The notes beneath the pieces were generated by a model. The model was not told the DNA's origin. It worked only from the letters and a program-made list of their open reading frames with translations, and did no database searches. 64,000 bases of DNA from Streptomyces sp. CB02009. Lineage in GTDB: Bacteria > Actinomycetota > Actinomycetes > Streptomycetales > Streptomycetaceae. The position numbers and the translations under genes are program-made. This document shows positions 49,786 to 58,222 of this stretch, one piece after another. The number at the start of each line of letters is the position of its first letter. Within the stretch, counting starts at the first letter, position 1. Where the stretch lies: NCBI RefSeq assembly GCF_001905825.1, contig NZ_LIVV01000006.1, forward strand, positions 1-64,000. The letters are read 5' to 3'.

Positions 49786-50058
49786 TCACGCCGCCGCTGA
49801 TCGGCGCAGCCGCCTGCGGGAGGCCGGCCTGATCAGCAGCGAGAGCAGCACCGCCGCCACCGCCACCGCACCGATGAGGGTGGCGAGGAAGTGGCCGGGG
49901 CCGAGGGCCCCGTGGGTGACGAGAGCGCCGAAGACGCCGCCCAGCGCGCCGGTGGCGAGGACGATCACCCGGACGGGGAGGCGGTCGGGCAGCCGGTGCG
50001 CGGCGGCCCACGCCAGGGCGAAGCCGAGCAGGGCGGAACCGAGGGCTTCCAGGAACAC
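49786..50058 (-). CDS. Small membrane protein, 90 residues
   Basis: It begins at GTG 50058 with GAGGTGA 6-8 nt upstream. Three hydrophobic helices (about 4-20, 28-48 and 56-76) end in a strongly basic tail RPASRRRLRRSAAA. It is small and unrecognised. It lies between the ferritin-like gene, which converges on it, and the DUF3107 gene. Confidence 0.75.
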   Translation of the reverse strand: MFLEALGSALLGFALAWAAAHRLPDRLPVRVIVLATGALGGVFGALVTHGALGPGHFLATLIGAVAVAAVLLSLLIRPASRRRLRRSAAA

Positions 50059-50206
50059 TGCGGATCACCTCGCGAGGGGTGCGGGGCGGGTGGTGCGGTC
50101 GAAGCGTTCCTACCCCAGCGCTCCGGAACGCAATCCTCCCGTACGCCCTGACGTGGTCATTCGGACATCCGAGGGCATGGCGGGACGACGCGCGCGCCCG
50201 CACGGC

Positions 50207-50245
50207 GAAGGGCCCGGTGGACCGTGACGGTCCACCGGGCCCTTC
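50207..50245. terminator. Very strong hairpin downstream of the DUF3107 gene
   Basis: The 19 bases at 50207-50225 pair perfectly with 50227-50245. The hairpin begins 16 nt after the DUF3107 stop. Confidence 0.9.
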
Positions 50246-50260
50246 CCGTAGATCCTGGGC

Positions 50261-50488
50261 TCAGAGCGCGCCGAAACCCACGCGGCGCACGGCGGGCTCG
50301 CCGAGTTCCACGTACGCGATCTTCTCGGCCGGGATGAGGATCTTGCGGCCCTTCTCGTCCGAGAGGCTGAGCAGCTGCGCCTTGCCGGCCAGCGCGTCGG
50401 CCACGGCGCGCTCCACCTCCTCGGCGGACTGCCCGCTCTCCAGAACGATCTCCCGGGGTGCGTGCTGCACGCCGATCTTGACCTCCAC
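50261..50488 (-). CDS. Small DUF3107-family protein
   Basis: 75 residues from GTG 50488, with GGAGGGA 8 nt upstream. It begins MEVKIGVQHAPREIVLESGQ and continues with a helix SAEEVERAVADALAG and strands LLSLSDEKGRKILIPAEKIA. It is very similar to the mycobacterial TB9.4-type protein as I remember it, also encoded next to a TetR gene and an RNA helicase gene. Function unknown. Confidence 0.9.
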   Translation of the reverse strand: MEVKIGVQHAPREIVLESGQSAEEVERAVADALAGKAQLLSLSDEKGRKILIPAEKIAYVELGEPAVRRVGFGAL

Positions 50489-50613
50489 GGCTATGTCCCT
50501 CCGAACGGTCAGCGTTGCGCGATTACCGCGCCCTACGCTGCACACATTAGCCCGGTGAGGGGACGCGTACGCCTGGTTGCCGCACGCCAGGAGCGAACAG
50601 CCGACGGGAATGT

Positions 50614-51273
50614 TCAGTGACCCTCGGCGCTCAGCTGTCCGTCCGCGCCGTGCAGCGGGAAGCCGGCGATGCCGCGCCAGGCGAGCGAGGTCAGCAGTCC
50701 GACCGCCTTGTCGCGCGGGATGGCGGACCCGCTCGACAGCCAGTAGCGGGCGACGACCTGGGAGACGCCGCCGAGCGCCACGGCGAGCAGCATCGACTCG
50801 TCCTTGGAGAGGCCGGTGTCCTCGGCGATGACGTCGGAGATCGCCTCGGCGCACTGCAGGCTCACCCGGTCCACGCGCTCGCGTACGGCGGGCTCGTTGG
50901 TCAGGTCGGACTCGAAGACGAGCCGGAAGGCGCCGCCCTCGTCCTCGACGTACGCGAAGTAGGCGTCCATCGTGGCCGCGACGCGCAGCTTGTTGTCCGT
51001 GGTGGAGGCGAGCGCCGTGCGCACCGCGAGGAGGAGGGACTCGCAGTGCTGGTCGAGCAGGGCCAGGTAGAGCTCCAGCTTCCCGGGGAAGTGCTGGTAG
51101 AGCACCGGCTTGCTGACGCCGGCGCGCTCGGCGATGTCGTCCATCGCGGCCGAGTGGTACCCCTGGGCGACGAAGACCTCCTGGGCGGCGCCGAGGAGCT
51201 GGTTCCGTCGGGCACGTCGCGGCAGGCGCGTGCCCCGAGGGCGTGCTGCCTCTGTCTGCTCGATGGCGCTCAC
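50614..51273 (-). CDS. TetR-family transcriptional regulator
   Basis: 219 residues from GTG 51273, with GGGAGG 6 nt upstream. The N-terminal helix-turn-helix reads LLGAAQEVFVAQGYHSAAMD and DIAERAGVSKPVLYQHFPGKLELYLAL. The rest is a helical ligand-binding domain. The order helicase, DUF3107, TetR is conserved in actinobacteria by recollection. Its target and ligand are not known. Confidence 0.92.
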   Translation of the reverse strand: MSAIEQTEAARPRGTRLPRRARRNQLLGAAQEVFVAQGYHSAAMDDIAERAGVSKPVLYQHFPGKLELYLALLDQHCESLLLAVRTALASTTDNKLRVAATMDAYFAYVEDEGGAFRLVFESDLTNEPAVRERVDRVSLQCAEAISDVIAEDTGLSKDESMLLAVALGGVSQVVARYWLSSGSAIPRDKAVGLLTSLAWRGIAGFPLHGADGQLSAEGH

Positions 51274-51436
51274 GCGGCCTCCCAAAAATCGATCCATGCA
51301 CGCTGTCGCGCGCGCCGCCATCGTACTTTTGGGTAACCCGGCTGTGCGCGGTGCGGACGCAGAATTTCACGGACCGGACGTCCGGGTCGACAGTCGATTC
51401 AAAAGTAAACCGAACAAATCGGCGTTAGTCGTCCGA

Positions 51437-51652
51437 TCAGCGGTAGTCGTCCTCGTCCAGGCTGACGACCCGTGCCTGTTCGGACGAGTCCGCCTCGTTC
51501 GCCGAGTCGCGCTCGACATGGGTGAGCTGTTCGTCCTCGCGTTGCTGCAGTTCGGTGTGCTGCTCGGCAGCGTCGGCCTCCGGAATTTCCTGGTCCAGCA
51601 CGACGTCCTCTTCCTCGGCGAAGCTGTCCGGATCGGTCGGATCGACAGTCAT
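51437..51652 (-). CDS. Small acidic, probably disordered protein
   Basis: 71 residues from ATG 51652 (GGAAGGA upstream). About a third of residues are Asp or Glu, with many Gln, no hydrophobic core and no cysteine: MTVDPTDPDSFAEEEDVVLD at the start and VVSLDEDDYR at the end. Likely intrinsically disordered, perhaps a binding partner or inhibitor. I know no family name. Confidence 0.75.
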   Translation of the reverse strand: MTVDPTDPDSFAEEEDVVLDQEIPEADAAEQHTELQQREDEQLTHVERDSANEADSSEQARVVSLDEDDYR

Positions 51653-51794
51653 GAGGTTCCTTCCGGAGCTGCGGGGTCGCGGTCGACTCCGATGGCCCTC
51701 TCTCCGAGCGTAGGAGCACCTGCGGCTCGCCGCACACGCACCTGTGACGGCACCCACACGTCCGCGCGCGTGATCGTCTCGTAATATTGCGGCC

Positions 51795-52763
51795 ATGTCG
51801 TCGACCGAGCTGCCGGAAACCCGGACCGCCGCCGCGCCCTCCACGTCGCGCCCCGCGCGCGCCGTACGGGTCGCCGACGGCGAGGAGCTCCGCTCCGTCT
51901 CGCTGCCCGGACTCACCCTGACCGTGCGGGCCCGGCCGGGCGTCGAGCCCGGTCTGCCGCCCGCGCTGTACGTCCACGGCCTCGGGGGCTCCTCGCAGAA
52001 CTGGTCCACCCTGATGCCGCTGCTCGCGGACGTCGTCGACGGCGAGGCGGTCGACCTGCCCGGCTTCGGCGACTCGCCGCCGCCCGACGACGGCAACTAC
52101 TCGGTCACCGGGCACGCCCGCGCCGTCATCCGGTACCTCGACTCCAGGGGCCGCGAACCGGTCCACCTCTTCGGCAACTCGCTGGGCGGCGCCGTCGCCA
52201 CCCGCGTCGCCGCGGCGCGCCCCGACCTGGTCCGCACCCTCACCCTCGTCTCGCCGGCGCTGCCCGAGCTGCGCGCCCAGCGCACGGCCTGGCCCACGGT
52301 GCTGCTCGCGGTGCCCGGCGTCGCCTCGGCCTTCGCGAAGCTCACCAAGGACTGGACGCCCGAGCAGCGCGTCCGCGGTGTCCTCTCGCTCTGTTACGGG
52401 GACCCCGGGCGGGTCACGGACGAGGGCCTGCGGTACGCCGTGGAGGAGATGGAGCGGCGGCTCGAGCTCCCCTACTTCTGGGACGCCATGGCCCGCTCCT
52501 CGCGCGGCATCGTCGACGCGTACACGCTCGGCGGCCAGCACGGACTGTGGCGTCAGGCCGAACGGGTTCTCGCGCCGACGCTCCTCGTCTACGGTGGGCG
52601 CGACCAGCTCGTCTCGTACCGGATGGCCCGGAAGGCGGCCGCGGCCTTCCGCGGCTCGCGTCTGCTGACCCTTCCCGAGGCGGGGCACGTGGCGATGATG
52701 GAGTACCCCGAGACGGTCGCGCAGGCCGCCCGGGACCTGATCGCCGATCACGGCGGGAGCTGA
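51795..52763 (+). CDS. Alpha/beta hydrolase
   Basis: A 322-residue protein with YVHGLGGSSQNWSTL (oxyanion loop), nucleophile in LFGNSLGGAVA (about 131), acid in YGGRDQLVSY and histidine in PEAGHVAMMEYPE. TAATAT ends 7 nt before the ATG and there is no Shine-Dalgarno, so it looks leaderless. It lies directly before the DUF3152 gene (8-nt gap), likely one transcript. Substrate unknown. Confidence 0.88.
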   Translation: MSSTELPETRTAAAPSTSRPARAVRVADGEELRSVSLPGLTLTVRARPGVEPGLPPALYVHGLGGSSQNWSTLMPLLADVVDGEAVDLPGFGDSPPPDDGNYSVTGHARAVIRYLDSRGREPVHLFGNSLGGAVATRVAAARPDLVRTLTLVSPALPELRAQRTAWPTVLLAVPGVASAFAKLTKDWTPEQRVRGVLSLCYGDPGRVTDEGLRYAVEEMERRLELPYFWDAMARSSRGIVDAYTLGGQHGLWRQAERVLAPTLLVYGGRDQLVSYRMARKAAAAFRGSRLLTLPEAGHVAMMEYPETVAQAARDLIADHGGS

Positions 52764-52771
52764 TCCGGGGC

Positions 52772-54139
52772 GTGGGACGACACAGTCGCAAGGGCTCCGC
52801 GCCCTCGGTGGCCGACACCGGACAGCAGGCCGCGGTCCCGCGGCCCCAGCCGGCCGCCGGAGCGCCCGGCGCGCAGCCGGGCCGCCCGCCGCAGGGCGGC
52901 ACGGGGCGCCGCCGCAGGACCGCGGCCGGCGCGGGCCAGGACCCGAAGGGCACCCCGGCGCACGGCACCCCCGTGTACGGGACGCCCGCGCACGGCACCC
53001 CCGCGTACGGCACTCCGGCGCACGGCACCCCTGTCCACGGCACCCCCGCGCACGGCACTCCCGCCTACGGCGGTGGGGCCCACGACACCGGGGCGCACGC
53101 GGCCCTCGGGACCCCCGCGCACGGCGTCCCCGTCTACGGCGGCTCCGTACGGGGCGGGCACCCGCAGCACGAGGAGGGCGCCGCGCCCCGGCCGTACGGC
53201 GCACGGCGTGGCGCTCCCCGCACCGGGGAGGCCGAACAGGGCGCCGCCCAGGCGCCGTTCATCCCCGGCCCGCGCCGCGAGACGCTCCCCGAGGCCGACG
53301 AGCCGGCCGGCCGGGGCGGCCTCGGCCGCACCCTCACCGGTGTCGCGGCCGCGGCCGTCGCCACCGTCCTCGCCGTCGTCGTCACCGGACAGGTCGCCGA
53401 CAAGGACGAGGCCCAGGGCGCGGCCAGCGCCGCCGGGCAGCCGGACGAGCGGGCCTCCGACGACACCTCCGCCTCCCGCTCCGACGACCGGACCACCCCG
53501 TCGGCCCCGTCCGCCCAGGCCACCCCGCCCCCTCCGCCGACGTACGAGCAGCTGATCGCCCGCCAGTACCCGATCGACCCGAAGCTCAAGGGCTCGGGCA
53601 AGTTCGGGGCGGTGCCCGGCTTCCAGAAGGCCCCCGGCAAGGGCAACCTGGTCCGCTACCGGATCGACGTCGAGGAGGGTCTCGGCCTCGACCAGAACCT
53701 CTTCGCCACGACCGTGTTCAAGACCCTCAACGACCGCCGCAGCTGGGCCGGCAACGGCGAGATGACCTTCGAGCGCATTTCCAGCGGCGAGCCGCAGTTC
53801 GTCATCACGCTCGCCAGCCCCGGCACCACCGGCGTCTGGTGCGCGAAGTCCGGGCTCGACACGCTGGCCGAGAACGTGTCCTGCGACTCGGCGCAGACGG
53901 ACCGCGTGATGATCAACGCCTACCGCTGGGCGCAGGGTTCGGAGACCTTCGGGCCGAAGGCGATGTTCGCGTATCGCCAGATGCTCATCAACCACGAGGT
54001 CGGACACCGGCTCGGGCACGGCCATGTGAACTGCGGCACTCCCGGCGCGCTCGCGCCCGTGATGCAGCAGCAGACGAAGTCCCTGGACATCGGCGGAATC
54101 AAGTGCCGTCCCAACCCCTGGGTGCACCCCGGGAGTTGA
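52772..54139 (+). CDS. Membrane-anchored DUF3152 putative zinc metalloprotease with GTP-x-Y/H repeats
   Basis: 455 residues from GTG 52772. Residues 1-185 are disordered and contain eight consecutive pentapeptides of the form GTP[AV][HY]. One membrane helix (GVAAAAVATVLAVVVTGQVA, about 188-207) leads to a Ser/Thr/Pro linker and an extracellular DUF3152 domain. That domain has the metzincin-like zinc motif NHEVGHRLGHGH (HExxHxxGxxH) near residue 413 and a Met a little later (APVMQQQT). This supports a zinc peptidase, not proven for the family. Four cysteines could form two disulfides. Confidence 0.86.
   Translation: MGRHSRKGSAPSVADTGQQAAVPRPQPAAGAPGAQPGRPPQGGTGRRRRTAAGAGQDPKGTPAHGTPVYGTPAHGTPAYGTPAHGTPVHGTPAHGTPAYGGGAHDTGAHAALGTPAHGVPVYGGSVRGGHPQHEEGAAPRPYGARRGAPRTGEAEQGAAQAPFIPGPRRETLPEADEPAGRGGLGRTLTGVAAAAVATVLAVVVTGQVADKDEAQGAASAAGQPDERASDDTSASRSDDRTTPSAPSAQATPPPPPTYEQLIARQYPIDPKLKGSGKFGAVPGFQKAPGKGNLVRYRIDVEEGLGLDQNLFATTVFKTLNDRRSWAGNGEMTFERISSGEPQFVITLASPGTTGVWCAKSGLDTLAENVSCDSAQTDRVMINAYRWAQGSETFGPKAMFAYRQMLINHEVGHRLGHGHVNCGTPGALAPVMQQQTKSLDIGGIKCRPNPWVHPGS
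52949..53070 (+). repeat. In-gene 15-nt repeats encoding GTP[AV][HY]
   Basis: Eight head-to-tail 15-nt units around GGCACCCCCGCGCAC, with further partial copies to about 53130. The alternation of H and Y codons gives a 30-nt higher-order period. Confidence 0.88.
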
Positions 54140-54191
54140 GATCGGCCCCGATACTCGGGTGATCACATCCTGAGACGCGTGTCTCGGGAAT

Positions 54192-54233
54192 CGCGCGAAC
54201 CGCGTTGACATCGTTCGCGCGTTCGTTCATATT
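54192..54233 (+). promoter_or_regulatory. Near-consensus promoter with inverted repeat over the -35 box
   Basis: TTGACA (54205-54210) and CATATT (54228-54233) are spaced exactly 17 nt, the best sigma-70-type promoter in the window. CGCGCGAAC (54192-54200) and GTTCGCGCG (54213-54221) form a perfect 9-bp inverted repeat around the -35 box, so a dimeric regulator there would control access of RNA polymerase. The transcript would start at about 54240. Confidence 0.75.
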
Positions 54234-54240
54234 TCTCGGC

Positions 54241-54336
54241 ATGTCGCCCCATCACGTCGATTCCGATCGCGCCGCCTTCGAGCTGGCGCTCATCGGCGTG
54301 GCCGGACATTCCGTCGCCGACATTCTCTGTAGCTGA
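54241..54336 (+). CDS. Leaderless 31-codon ORF, candidate leader peptide
   Basis: ATG 54241 sits 7 nt after the -10 box, so the transcript would begin at the start codon. It encodes 31 residues: a polar start (MSPHHVDSDRAAFEL), then ALIGVAGHSVADILCS and TGA. It has no homology I recognise. It could be an attenuation leader for the transporter genes starting 195 nt further on, or a remnant gene start. The TGT-AGC end is the only rare feature; there is no run of identical codons. Confidence 0.45.
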   Translation: MSPHHVDSDRAAFELALIGVAGHSVADILCS

Positions 54337-54340
54337 CCAG

Positions 54341-54397
54341 CCCGAGCGCTTCGTCGGCCTGCTTCTCCCGCATTTCCGATGATTCTCCGCGCTCGGG
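54341..54397 (+). other. Long-range hairpin in the transporter leader
   Basis: CCCGAGCGC (54341-54349) pairs with GCGCTCGGG (54389-54397) over 9 bp around a 39-nt loop, starting 4 nt after the leader-ORF stop. A ribosome at the end of the ORF would cover the left arm. This may be part of a translation-sensitive switch. The rest of the gap to 54531 holds only the Shine-Dalgarno GAGAGG. Confidence 0.4.
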
Positions 54398-54531
54398 TGT
54401 TCTCTCCCCGCAGGCGCGGCTTTCTCCTTTGATCACCTGTGCTCGGTCATTCCCTCCGGATGCCGCCGCTCGCCGCTGCCCGCGTGGAATTCCCCTTCCC
54501 GTACCCGCAGTTCTCCGAGAGGTTTTCTCCG

Positions 54532-56262
54532 ATGCGTCAATCGTCCGTCGTTTCGCGCCGCGTGGCAGCGACCGCCGTCAGTCTCGTCCTGACCCTGGGC
54601 GTCGCCGCCTGCGCGGGCCCCGAGGACACCGGCGCCAAGGGCGGCACCTCCGGCAAGGCCGCGGGCGCCCCGCAGAAGGGCGGCACGCTGACCGTCCTCA
54701 ACACCGAGGCCCAGACCGACTTCGACCCCGCCCGCCTCTACACCTCCGGCGGCGGCAACGTCCCCTCCCTCGTCTTCCGGACGCTCACCACCCGCAACCG
54801 CGAGGCGGGCGCCGCAGGCACCCAGGTCGTCCCCGACCTCGCCACCGACACCGGCCGCCCCAACAAGGACGCCACGGAGTGGACGTACACGCTGAAGGAG
54901 GGCCTGAAGTTCGAGGACGGCACGCCCATCACCAGCGCCGACATCAAGTACGGCATCGAGCGCTCCTTCGCCGCCGAGCTCTCCGGCGGAGCCCCGTACC
55001 TGCGTGACTGGCTCATCGGCGGTGACACGTACCAGGGCCCCTACAAGGACAAGAAGGGCCTCGCGTCCATCGTCACCCCCGACCCCCGGACCATCGTCTT
55101 CAAGCTGAAGAAGCCCGAGGGCGAGTTCCCCTTCGTCGCCACCCAGACCCAGTTCGCCCCGGTCCCCAAGGCCAAGGACACCGGCGCCACGTACGAGGAG
55201 CACCCCGTCTCCTCCGGCCCGTACAAGGTCGTCAAGAACGAGAACGACGGCGAGCGCCTGACCCTGGAGCGCAACGAGCACTGGGACGCCGAGACCGACG
55301 AGGAGCGCAAGGCCTACCCGGACAGGATCGACGTCCGGTCCGGTCTCGACGAGGCCGTGATCAACCAGCGCCTCGCCACCTCCACCGGGGCCGACGCCTC
55401 CGCGATCACCACCGACACCAACCTCGGCCCGGCCGAGCTCGCCCAGGTGGGCTCCGACAAGGCCCTCGCCGCCCGCGTCGGCACCGGCCACTTCGGCTTC
55501 ACCAACTACATCGCCTTCAACCCCAAGGTGAAGCCCTTCGACAACCCCAAGGTCCGCCAGGCGATCTCGTACGCGATCAACCGCACCAGCGTCGTCAACG
55601 CGGCCGGCGGCTCCGCGCTCGCCGAGCCCGCCACCACCTTCCTGCCCGAGCAGACGGCCTTCGGCTTCACGCCGTACGACCACTTCCCGGCCGGGAAGAC
55701 GGGCGACCCGGAGAAGGCCAGGCAGCTCCTGAAGGAGGCCGGCCACCCGAACGGGCTCACCATCACCCTGCTCCACTCCACCGCCCAGAACCGCACCACG
55801 AGCCCCGAGATCGCCACCGCCGTCCAGGAGGCGCTCGGCAAGGCCGGCATCACCGTCAAGCTCGACGGACAGCAGCCCAACTCCTTCAACGAGAAGCGCT
55901 GGAGCGTCAAGGACGCGCCCGGCTTCTTCCTCTCCCGCTGGGGCGCCGACTGGCCGGCCGGCGGCCCGTTCCTCGCGCCGATCTTCGACGGGCGGCAGAT
56001 CGTCGCCAACGGCTCCAACTACAACCACGCGCAGCTGAACGACCCGGCGGTCAACAAGGAGATCGACGAGATCAACAAGCTGACCGACCTCAAGGCCGCC
56101 GCCGCCCGCTGGGGAGCCCTCGACAAGAAGATCGGCGAGCAGGCGCTCGACGTGCCGCTCTTCCACCCCGTTTATAAGCGGCTCGTCGGCAAGAACGTCA
56201 AGAACGTCGTCATCAGCGACTGGACCGGCGTCCTCGACATCTCGCAGGTCTCGGTCAAGTGA
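54532..56262 (+). CDS. Peptide/nickel-type ABC transporter substrate-binding lipoprotein (second system)
   Basis: 576 residues from ATG 54532. The signal ends in VAAC (Cys27). The mature protein is a family-5 binding protein: TDFDPARLYTSGGGNVPSLV, LKEGLKFEDGTPITSADIKY near residue 130, QAISYAINRTSVV near residue 345 and a C-terminal FHPVYKRLVGKNVKN. It is clearly distinct from the protein at 298-1923. The downstream permease gene starts inside its stop (GTGA), with no intercistronic hairpin. Ligand unknown; the family includes peptide, nickel and sugar binders. Confidence 0.93.
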   Translation: MRQSSVVSRRVAATAVSLVLTLGVAACAGPEDTGAKGGTSGKAAGAPQKGGTLTVLNTEAQTDFDPARLYTSGGGNVPSLVFRTLTTRNREAGAAGTQVVPDLATDTGRPNKDATEWTYTLKEGLKFEDGTPITSADIKYGIERSFAAELSGGAPYLRDWLIGGDTYQGPYKDKKGLASIVTPDPRTIVFKLKKPEGEFPFVATQTQFAPVPKAKDTGATYEEHPVSSGPYKVVKNENDGERLTLERNEHWDAETDEERKAYPDRIDVRSGLDEAVINQRLATSTGADASAITTDTNLGPAELAQVGSDKALAARVGTGHFGFTNYIAFNPKVKPFDNPKVRQAISYAINRTSVVNAAGGSALAEPATTFLPEQTAFGFTPYDHFPAGKTGDPEKARQLLKEAGHPNGLTITLLHSTAQNRTTSPEIATAVQEALGKAGITVKLDGQQPNSFNEKRWSVKDAPGFFLSRWGADWPAGGPFLAPIFDGRQIVANGSNYNHAQLNDPAVNKEIDEINKLTDLKAAAARWGALDKKIGEQALDVPLFHPVYKRLVGKNVKNVVISDWTGVLDISQVSVK

Positions 56263-57233
56263 CCGCTCCGACCGTCACGACGGCGCCCGTGGCGGGCCTC
56301 CCCGCCACGGGCGCCGCCCGGCAGGTGTGGCGACGGCTCCGCACCCGCCCCGCCGCCCTCGTCTCCGCCGCCGTCCTCCTCCTGCTCGTCGTCCTCGCCG
56401 TCGGCGCGCCGCTGTTCGCCGCCCTGGAGGGCCAGGACGCGAACACGTACCACGACGACCTCGTCGACTCGGCCCGCGGCGGCGTCCCGTACGGCGCCTT
56501 CGGCGGCGCGAGCGCCGACCACTGGCTCGGCGTCGAACCCGGCACCGGCCGCGACCTGTTCGTCCGGCTCCTGTACGGCGCCCGGATCTCCCTGCTCGTC
56601 GCCGTCGGCGCCACCGCCGTCCAGATCCTCATCGGCGTCCTCGTCGGACTCGCCGCCGGCCTCGGCGGGCGCTGGATCGACGGCGTCCTCGGCCGGGTCA
56701 CCGACGTCCTCGTCGCCCTCCCGATGCTGGTCCTCGCCGTCGCCCTCACCGCCGTCGTCCCCCGCGGCTTCCCCCGGCCCCTGCTGCTGATCCTCGTCAT
56801 CGGCTTCCTCGGCTGGGCCGGGACCTCCCGCATCGTGCGCGCCCAGACCCTCACCCTCAGAAGCCTCGACTTCGTCGCGGCCTCCCGGCTCGCGGGCTCC
56901 GGGCCGTGGCGGACCGCCCGCCGCGAGCTGCTGCCCTCGCTCGCCGCGCCCGTCATCACCTACGCGGCGATCCTCGTCCCCACCAACATCGTCGTCGAGG
57001 CCTCGCTGTCCTTCCTCGGGGTGGGCGTCACCCCGCCCACCCCGTCCTGGGGGCAGATGCTGTCGACCGCGCAGACGTGGTTCCGGGCCGACCCCGCGTA
57101 CGTCCTGCTGCCCGCCGGACTGCTCTTCGTCACCGTGCTCGCCTTCACCGTCCTCGGCGACGCGGTCCGCACGGCCCTCGACCCGCGCGAGGCGAGCCGC
57201 CTGCGCGTGGGCACCCGCAAGGAGGCCTCCTGA
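56259..57233 (+). CDS. ABC transporter permease, DppC type (second system)
   Basis: 324 residues from GTG 56259, overlapping the lipoprotein stop by 4 nt. It starts with a cytoplasmic stretch and helix (PAALVSAAVLLLLVVLAVGA), an external loop with WLGVEPGTGRDLFVRLLYGA, and five more helices. The coupling loop RSLDFVAASRLAGSGPWRTA and the end GDAVRTALDPREASR are DppC-like. Here DppC precedes DppB, the reverse of the first operon. Confidence 0.92.
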   Translation: MTAPTVTTAPVAGLPATGAARQVWRRLRTRPAALVSAAVLLLLVVLAVGAPLFAALEGQDANTYHDDLVDSARGGVPYGAFGGASADHWLGVEPGTGRDLFVRLLYGARISLLVAVGATAVQILIGVLVGLAAGLGGRWIDGVLGRVTDVLVALPMLVLAVALTAVVPRGFPRPLLLILVIGFLGWAGTSRIVRAQTLTLRSLDFVAASRLAGSGPWRTARRELLPSLAAPVITYAAILVPTNIVVEASLSFLGVGVTPPTPSWGQMLSTAQTWFRADPAYVLLPAGLLFVTVLAFTVLGDAVRTALDPREASRLRVGTRKEAS

Positions 57234-58222
57234 TGACCCGCTTCGTCCTCAAGCGGCTCGCGGGCGCCCTGCTCGTCCTGCTGGCCCTGTCGGTCCTCGT
57301 GTACTCGCTCTTCTACCTGGCGCCCGGCGACCCCGCGCGGCTCGCCTGCGGCGAGCGCTGCAACCCGCAGCAGATCGCCCAGGTCCGTGAGCAGCTCGGT
57401 CTGAACGACAGCATGGCCGTCCAGTACCTGCACTTCCTCCAGGGCGTCCTCACCGGCCGCGACTACTCCACCGGCACCACCCTCGTGCACTGCGACGCGC
57501 CCTGCCTCGGACTCTCGTACCAGAGCGACCAGCAGGTCACCCGGCTCGTCCTGGAACGGCTCCCCGCCACGGCGTCCCTCGTCGTCGGCGCGCTGGCCGT
57601 CTGGCTGGTCGTCGGCGTCGGCACCGGACTGCTCTCCGCGCTCCGCCGCGGCGGCCCCACCGAGCGGATCCTGACCCTGCTCACCCTCGCCGGGAGCGGC
57701 ACCCCCGTCTTCATCCTCGGCCTGCTGCTCCTCATGGCCGTCTGCGCCTACCTCCAGTGGCTGCCCTTCCCCAGCTACGTGCCGTTCGGCGAGAACCCCG
57801 AGCAGTGGGGCTGGAACCTGCTCCTGCCCTGGCTCACCCTCGGCCTCTTCGAATCCGCCAAGTACGCCCGGCTCACCCGGAGCGCCACCCTGGAGACCCT
57901 CGCCGAGGACCACATCCGCACCTTCCGCGCCTACGGCGTGGGGGAGCGGTCCGTCGTCACCCGCCACGCGCTGCGCGGCGCCGTTCCGCCGGTCATCGCG
58001 ATCAGCGCCGTCGACCTGGGCTCGATGTTCGGCGGAGCCGTCCTCACCGAGTCCCTCTTCGGGATCCCCGGGCTCGGCAAGACCCTCATCGACGGGGTGA
58101 AGGCTATCGACCTGCCCGTGGTGGTGGGCGTGGTCATGGTGACGGGCACGTTCGTCGTCCTCGCCAACGTCCTCGCGGACCTGCTGTACGCGGCCGCCGA
58201 CCGAAGGGTGGTCCTGACGTGA
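57233..58222 (+). CDS. ABC transporter permease, DppB type (second system)
   Basis: 329 residues; its ATG shares one base with the previous stop (TGATG) and is preceded by a strong GGAGG. It begins MTRFVLKRLAGALLVLLALS as DppB proteins do. An extended external loop after helix 1 contains two cysteine pairs (LACGERC and HCDAPC), so disulfides are likely. The coupling loop is EDHIRTFRAYGVGERSV and the end LADLLYAAADRRVV. Confidence 0.92.
   Translation: MTRFVLKRLAGALLVLLALSVLVYSLFYLAPGDPARLACGERCNPQQIAQVREQLGLNDSMAVQYLHFLQGVLTGRDYSTGTTLVHCDAPCLGLSYQSDQQVTRLVLERLPATASLVVGALAVWLVVGVGTGLLSALRRGGPTERILTLLTLAGSGTPVFILGLLLLMAVCAYLQWLPFPSYVPFGENPEQWGWNLLLPWLTLGLFESAKYARLTRSATLETLAEDHIRTFRAYGVGERSVVTRHALRGAVPPVIAISAVDLGSMFGGAVLTESLFGIPGLGKTLIDGVKAIDLPVVVGVVMVTGTFVVLANVLADLLYAAADRRVVLT

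Noticed and set aside
54140..54240. Attachment site or tRNA fragment at the start of the accessory block
   Set aside because: No tRNA-like cloverleaf, no matching direct repeat at the other side and no integrase.
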